64,000 bases of DNA from Spirochaetia bacterium UBA2205 (GTDB taxonomy: Bacteria; Spirochaetota; UBA4802; UB4802). Position numbers and translations under genes: made by a program. Below the pieces are notes generated by a model. That model saw only the letters and a program-made list of their open reading frames with translations. It was not told the origin of the DNA and did no database searches. The stretch is taken from contig DCUV01000040.1 of assembly GCA_002328585.1 (NCBI GenBank), positions 16,145 to 80,144 on the forward strand. Reading direction: 5' to 3'. Of the stretch, positions 61,758-64,000 are shown piece by piece (positions within the stretch are counted from its first letter, which is position 1; each line of letters opens with the position of its first letter).

Positions 61758-63287
61758 TTATTCCACCTTCTTATTTCTTAAATTTGCTACTTTCATAACT
61801 ATAGTGCGATCAGAAATATCCATTACATATCTCCAACTAATCCAGCCAAAGATCCCAAAAACAGAAATGATAAGCAGTATTTGAATTGGCAACTGAAAAA
61901 AACCTGTAAGACTTTTCATTATATAGCATAGTACTACAAGTATAATAAAAGTTATTCCTGCATGTCCTACACCATTAATGAGTAAGACATTAAACGATAT
62001 CTTATAAACTCTGAAAACAGCCATAAAAAGTAATGATGTATCCAGTATCACTCTCAATGTCCATGCCACTGCTGCTCCATTAATGCCCCATTTACTGATC
62101 AAAAGCCAGGCAATCCCCACATAGAAAAAAAGTTCAAACAGATGAAACTTGGCAGGAAGGTCAGGACGACCTACTCCCTGAAGAAGAGAAAATGGTATAT
62201 GAGCGAGAGAGTTAACCAGCACACCTAAAGCCAAGACCTGCAATACTACAGTGCTTTCCATGGAGAAATCTACTCCCAACCATATTTTAAGAATATCTCG
62301 AGCAAATAACGCAACTATAAGAGTAATTGGCCCAAGAGCCAGTAGAACATATTTAATGGAACGCGCAAAAATGATGCTGATTTTATCTTTATTTTCAATT
62401 GCTCCAAGGGTACTAAATGCAGAAAATAAGGTTATACTTAGACTACTGGAAATAATTCCCAGTCGTGTTACCATTTCATAAGGAGTTGAGTAGTATGCCA
62501 CCGCAGCCATGGAAATAAGTGAACCAACCAGAAAACGGTCTAAATACACTAAAATTGGACTAACAATATTTGAAATTGTGATCCAGCCACCAAAGAAAAA
62601 AAGACGAGGAAACAAAGATAAAGAGCCAGCATATTTTCTTAACTGTGGCATAATGCGAATGTTTAGAGATAAAAAAGCAATCAATGCCCCAAGTCTTGTC
62701 AACAAGATCAAGACCACAATGCCAGGCAAATTGAAGCCAAGTAGCACTCCAACCAGAGGAAGCAGAAAACTCAAGCAGCTTGTGGGGACTTTAATAGCAT
62801 TTACAAGATCAAACCGCTGAAAAGCCTCCAAAACCCCTTGAAAAGAGCCGGATATCAATACTATTGGAACAGAGAGAGCAAGAAGATGAAATGTGATCCT
62901 GGCTTCATCCATCAGTTCCAGGGGGATATTTAAAATTCGATCTACTAAAAAAGGAGTAACCCCGGATAGAACAAGACCTCCAGCAATGCCCATTATTGCC
63001 TGAATTGTGACTGAAGTCCAAACCAGAGACGGGACTTCTTTTTCATCTCCCCTGCCCAAAGCTTCAGCGACGAACTTAGTGGTGGCTCGCCCCAAACCCA
63101 GGTCGAAGATAGCAAAATACCCCAAAACCACCCAGGCTAAAGAAAGGAGCCCAAAGCGCTCGGTCCCCAAACCCTGAATGACAAAGGGTATAGTAACCAC
63201 TCCTACAATAAGGGGCAATATCTGGCCAATGAAATTAAGCAAAGTATTATGAGCCAGAAGTTTTCCGCTAATTTCTGATGCTTTCAT
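61758..63287 (-). CDS. O-antigen flippase, Wzx type (third of three)
   Basis: A 509-aa MOP-superfamily exporter with about 14 helices. The start is HNTLLNFIGQILPLIVGVV and FVIQGLGTERFGLLSLAWVV, a Wzx/PST pattern unlike the other two flippases. It ends two bases before the methyltransferase start, so the two form an operon. Base composition differs from the AT-rich operon. No glycosyltransferase accompanies the pair in the window. Confidence 0.87.
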   Translation of the reverse strand: MKASEISGKLLAHNTLLNFIGQILPLIVGVVTIPFVIQGLGTERFGLLSLAWVVLGYFAIFDLGLGRATTKFVAEALGRGDEKEVPSLVWTSVTIQAIMGIAGGLVLSGVTPFLVDRILNIPLELMDEARITFHLLALSVPIVLISGSFQGVLEAFQRFDLVNAIKVPTSCLSFLLPLVGVLLGFNLPGIVVLILLTRLGALIAFLSLNIRIMPQLRKYAGSLSLFPRLFFFGGWITISNIVSPILVYLDRFLVGSLISMAAVAYYSTPYEMVTRLGIISSSLSITLFSAFSTLGAIENKDKISIIFARSIKYVLLALGPITLIVALFARDILKIWLGVDFSMESTVVLQVLALGVLVNSLAHIPFSLLQGVGRPDLPAKFHLFELFFYVGIAWLLISKWGINGAAVAWTLRVILDTSLLFMAVFRVYKISFNVLLINGVGHAGITFIILVVLCYIMKSLTGFFQLPIQILLIISVFGIFGWISWRYVMDISDRTIVMKVANLRNKKVE

Positions 63288-63452
63288 GCAAGACGTTTTC
63301 TTTCATTTAATATTGTCTTTAATATTGTCTTCTTTTTTAGTATCTCTTTAATCAGTTACAATTTTATTGAATAGGACTTTACTGTAGAAATGGTCAATTT
63401 TATGAGCCTGTAACATAATTTGTGTAAATCTCCAAAGCTGCCATATAGTATA

Positions 63453-63646
63453 TTAACACCTTGTAAACTTGTCAATCCTTTCTTCGAAAAAGATATACAA
63501 CTGGGAATAGATTACCGACCAGTCTCTAACCCTGTTATTCCAAGATTTAGAAATATCATCTATAGCCAGATAAAGTAGCTTAAATAGAGCATCTTCAGTG
63601 GGAAATACAGACCTGGTCTTAGTTACCTTCCTGAGCTTACTGAAGT
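63453..63646 (-). pseudogene. IS256-family transposase remnant (C terminus)
   Basis: A 64-codon frame ending at 63453: RKVTKTRSVFPTEDALFKLL, YLAIDDISKSW, then WSVIYSQLYIFFEERI, matching the conserved C terminus of IS256/MULE-type transposases. The upstream 85 percent is missing. Confidence 0.85.
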
Positions 63647-63670
63647 GGTCAAGTAAAAATGTACAATTTA

Positions 63671-63745
63671 TTAAGCAACATTTTTCTTTTTATTTCTCCT
63701 TTCAAATTCTCTTGGGCTAAGGTAGCCTAAAGAAGAAGGGCGGCA
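63671..63745 (-). pseudogene. IS3-family transposase remnant (OrfB C terminus)
   Basis: Minus-strand codons read RPSSLGYLSPREFERRNKK and end KNVA-stop. HSSLGY-SP-EFE is the hallmark of IS3/IS150-type OrfB C termini. The coding sequence breaks at about 63745, where an IS4-type sequence begins on the other strand. Confidence 0.8.
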
Positions 63746-64000
63746 TAAAACTTCATGTACTGTTGAATAACAGGGACCAACTGCCTGAATTTGTGAATTA
63801 CAGCAATGCTGAACGGCATGATATTACCGCAGCAGATTCTTTCCCGATAGCGTCAAATTCGATGTATGTGTTCGATAAAGGGTATAGTTGCTTCGATTTT
63901 CTTGCAAAAATCAATACAAACAAGGCATATTTTGTGACACGGACGAAAACGAACACCCAATACCGGATACTTGAGCGGCAGAAGAAGTCACATCCGGATA
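63745..64000 (+). pseudogene. IS4-family transposase fragment, continues past the window
   Basis: Plus-strand frame without a start, open to the window end: KLHVLLNNRDQLPEFVNYSN, AERHDITAADSF, then SMYVFDKGYSCFDFLAKINT and KAYFVTRTKTN. This is the central part of a DDE_Tnp_1 (IS4-type) transposase, including the second-aspartate region (FDKGY). The N-terminal third is absent. Whether the 3' part is complete cannot be seen. Confidence 0.8.

Noticed and set aside
1..64000. tRNA, rRNA or riboswitch genes
   Set aside because: Reading the gaps on both strands showed no cloverleaf with a TTCGA arm, no rRNA sequence and no known riboswitch core; short structured RNAs could still have been missed.

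Overview
The window looks like the chromosome of an anaerobic, hydrogen-metabolising, Gram-negative bacterium. The reasons are a membrane-bound group 4 [NiFe]-hydrogenase operon, a very large O-antigen/surface-polysaccharide locus with WecA, Wzx and Wzy-type proteins, and putative secreted envelope proteins. No rRNA, tRNA or other phylogenetic marker is present, so the phylum cannot be fixed from sequence alone. Almost every gene lies on the minus strand. By eye, base composition is mosaic: moderate G+C in roughly 1-24 kb, 35-39 kb and 57-59 kb, and very AT-rich in 26-34 kb and 40-53 kb.

Region 1 (1-9.5 kb): a tightly packed operon read right to left. It encodes a molybdopterin oxidoreductase of the formate-dehydrogenase family, an iron-sulfur protein and a flavoprotein like the beta/gamma subunits of sulfhydrogenase, a hydrogenase maturation protease, an antiporter-like membrane subunit, a fused NuoCD-type large subunit with intact Ni-binding motifs, a NuoH-type subunit, a ferredoxin subunit, and the start of the small subunit, which runs off the left edge. 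The formate-dehydrogenase-like protein has lost two of the three known catalytic residues, so it is probably not an ordinary formate dehydrogenase.

Region 2 (9.6-14.4 kb): a signalling operon upstream of the hydrogenase. It holds an unknown 171-aa protein, a sensorless hybrid kinase, a single polypeptide joining a NarX-type kinase to a NarL-type response regulator, and an AbrB-like protein.

Region 3 (14.5-21.3 kb): housekeeping and small genes, including an M23 peptidase, a DUF1992 protein, a nucleotidyltransferase/HEPN pair, a large exported helical protein, mnmA, and a Phd/RelE-like toxin-antitoxin pair with a palindromic operator.

Region 4 (21.4-63.3 kb): surface polysaccharide biosynthesis. 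Modules are a PglF-like dehydratase plus DegT aminotransferase (UDP-4-amino sugar), a WecA-like initiating transferase, a CDP-alcohol phosphatidyltransferase whose 5' end coincides with the end of a decayed IS21 element, and many glycosyltransferases. There are also three Wzx flippases, rmlBACD (dTDP-rhamnose) between two long direct repeats, a formyltransferase, a deacetylase, methyltransferases, a fucosyltransferase-like protein, fcl and gmd (GDP-fucose), and an EpsG-like polymerase. Cassette boundaries carry copies of an intergenic repeat, duplicated gene fragments and IS scars.

Region 5 (63.3-64 kb): a cluster of decayed IS256, IS3 and IS4 transposase fragments.

The most unexpected signal is a 9-mer, GCGATAGTT. 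It occurs 11 times on both strands and in several reading frames, and is seen only in the moderate-G+C parts of the window.
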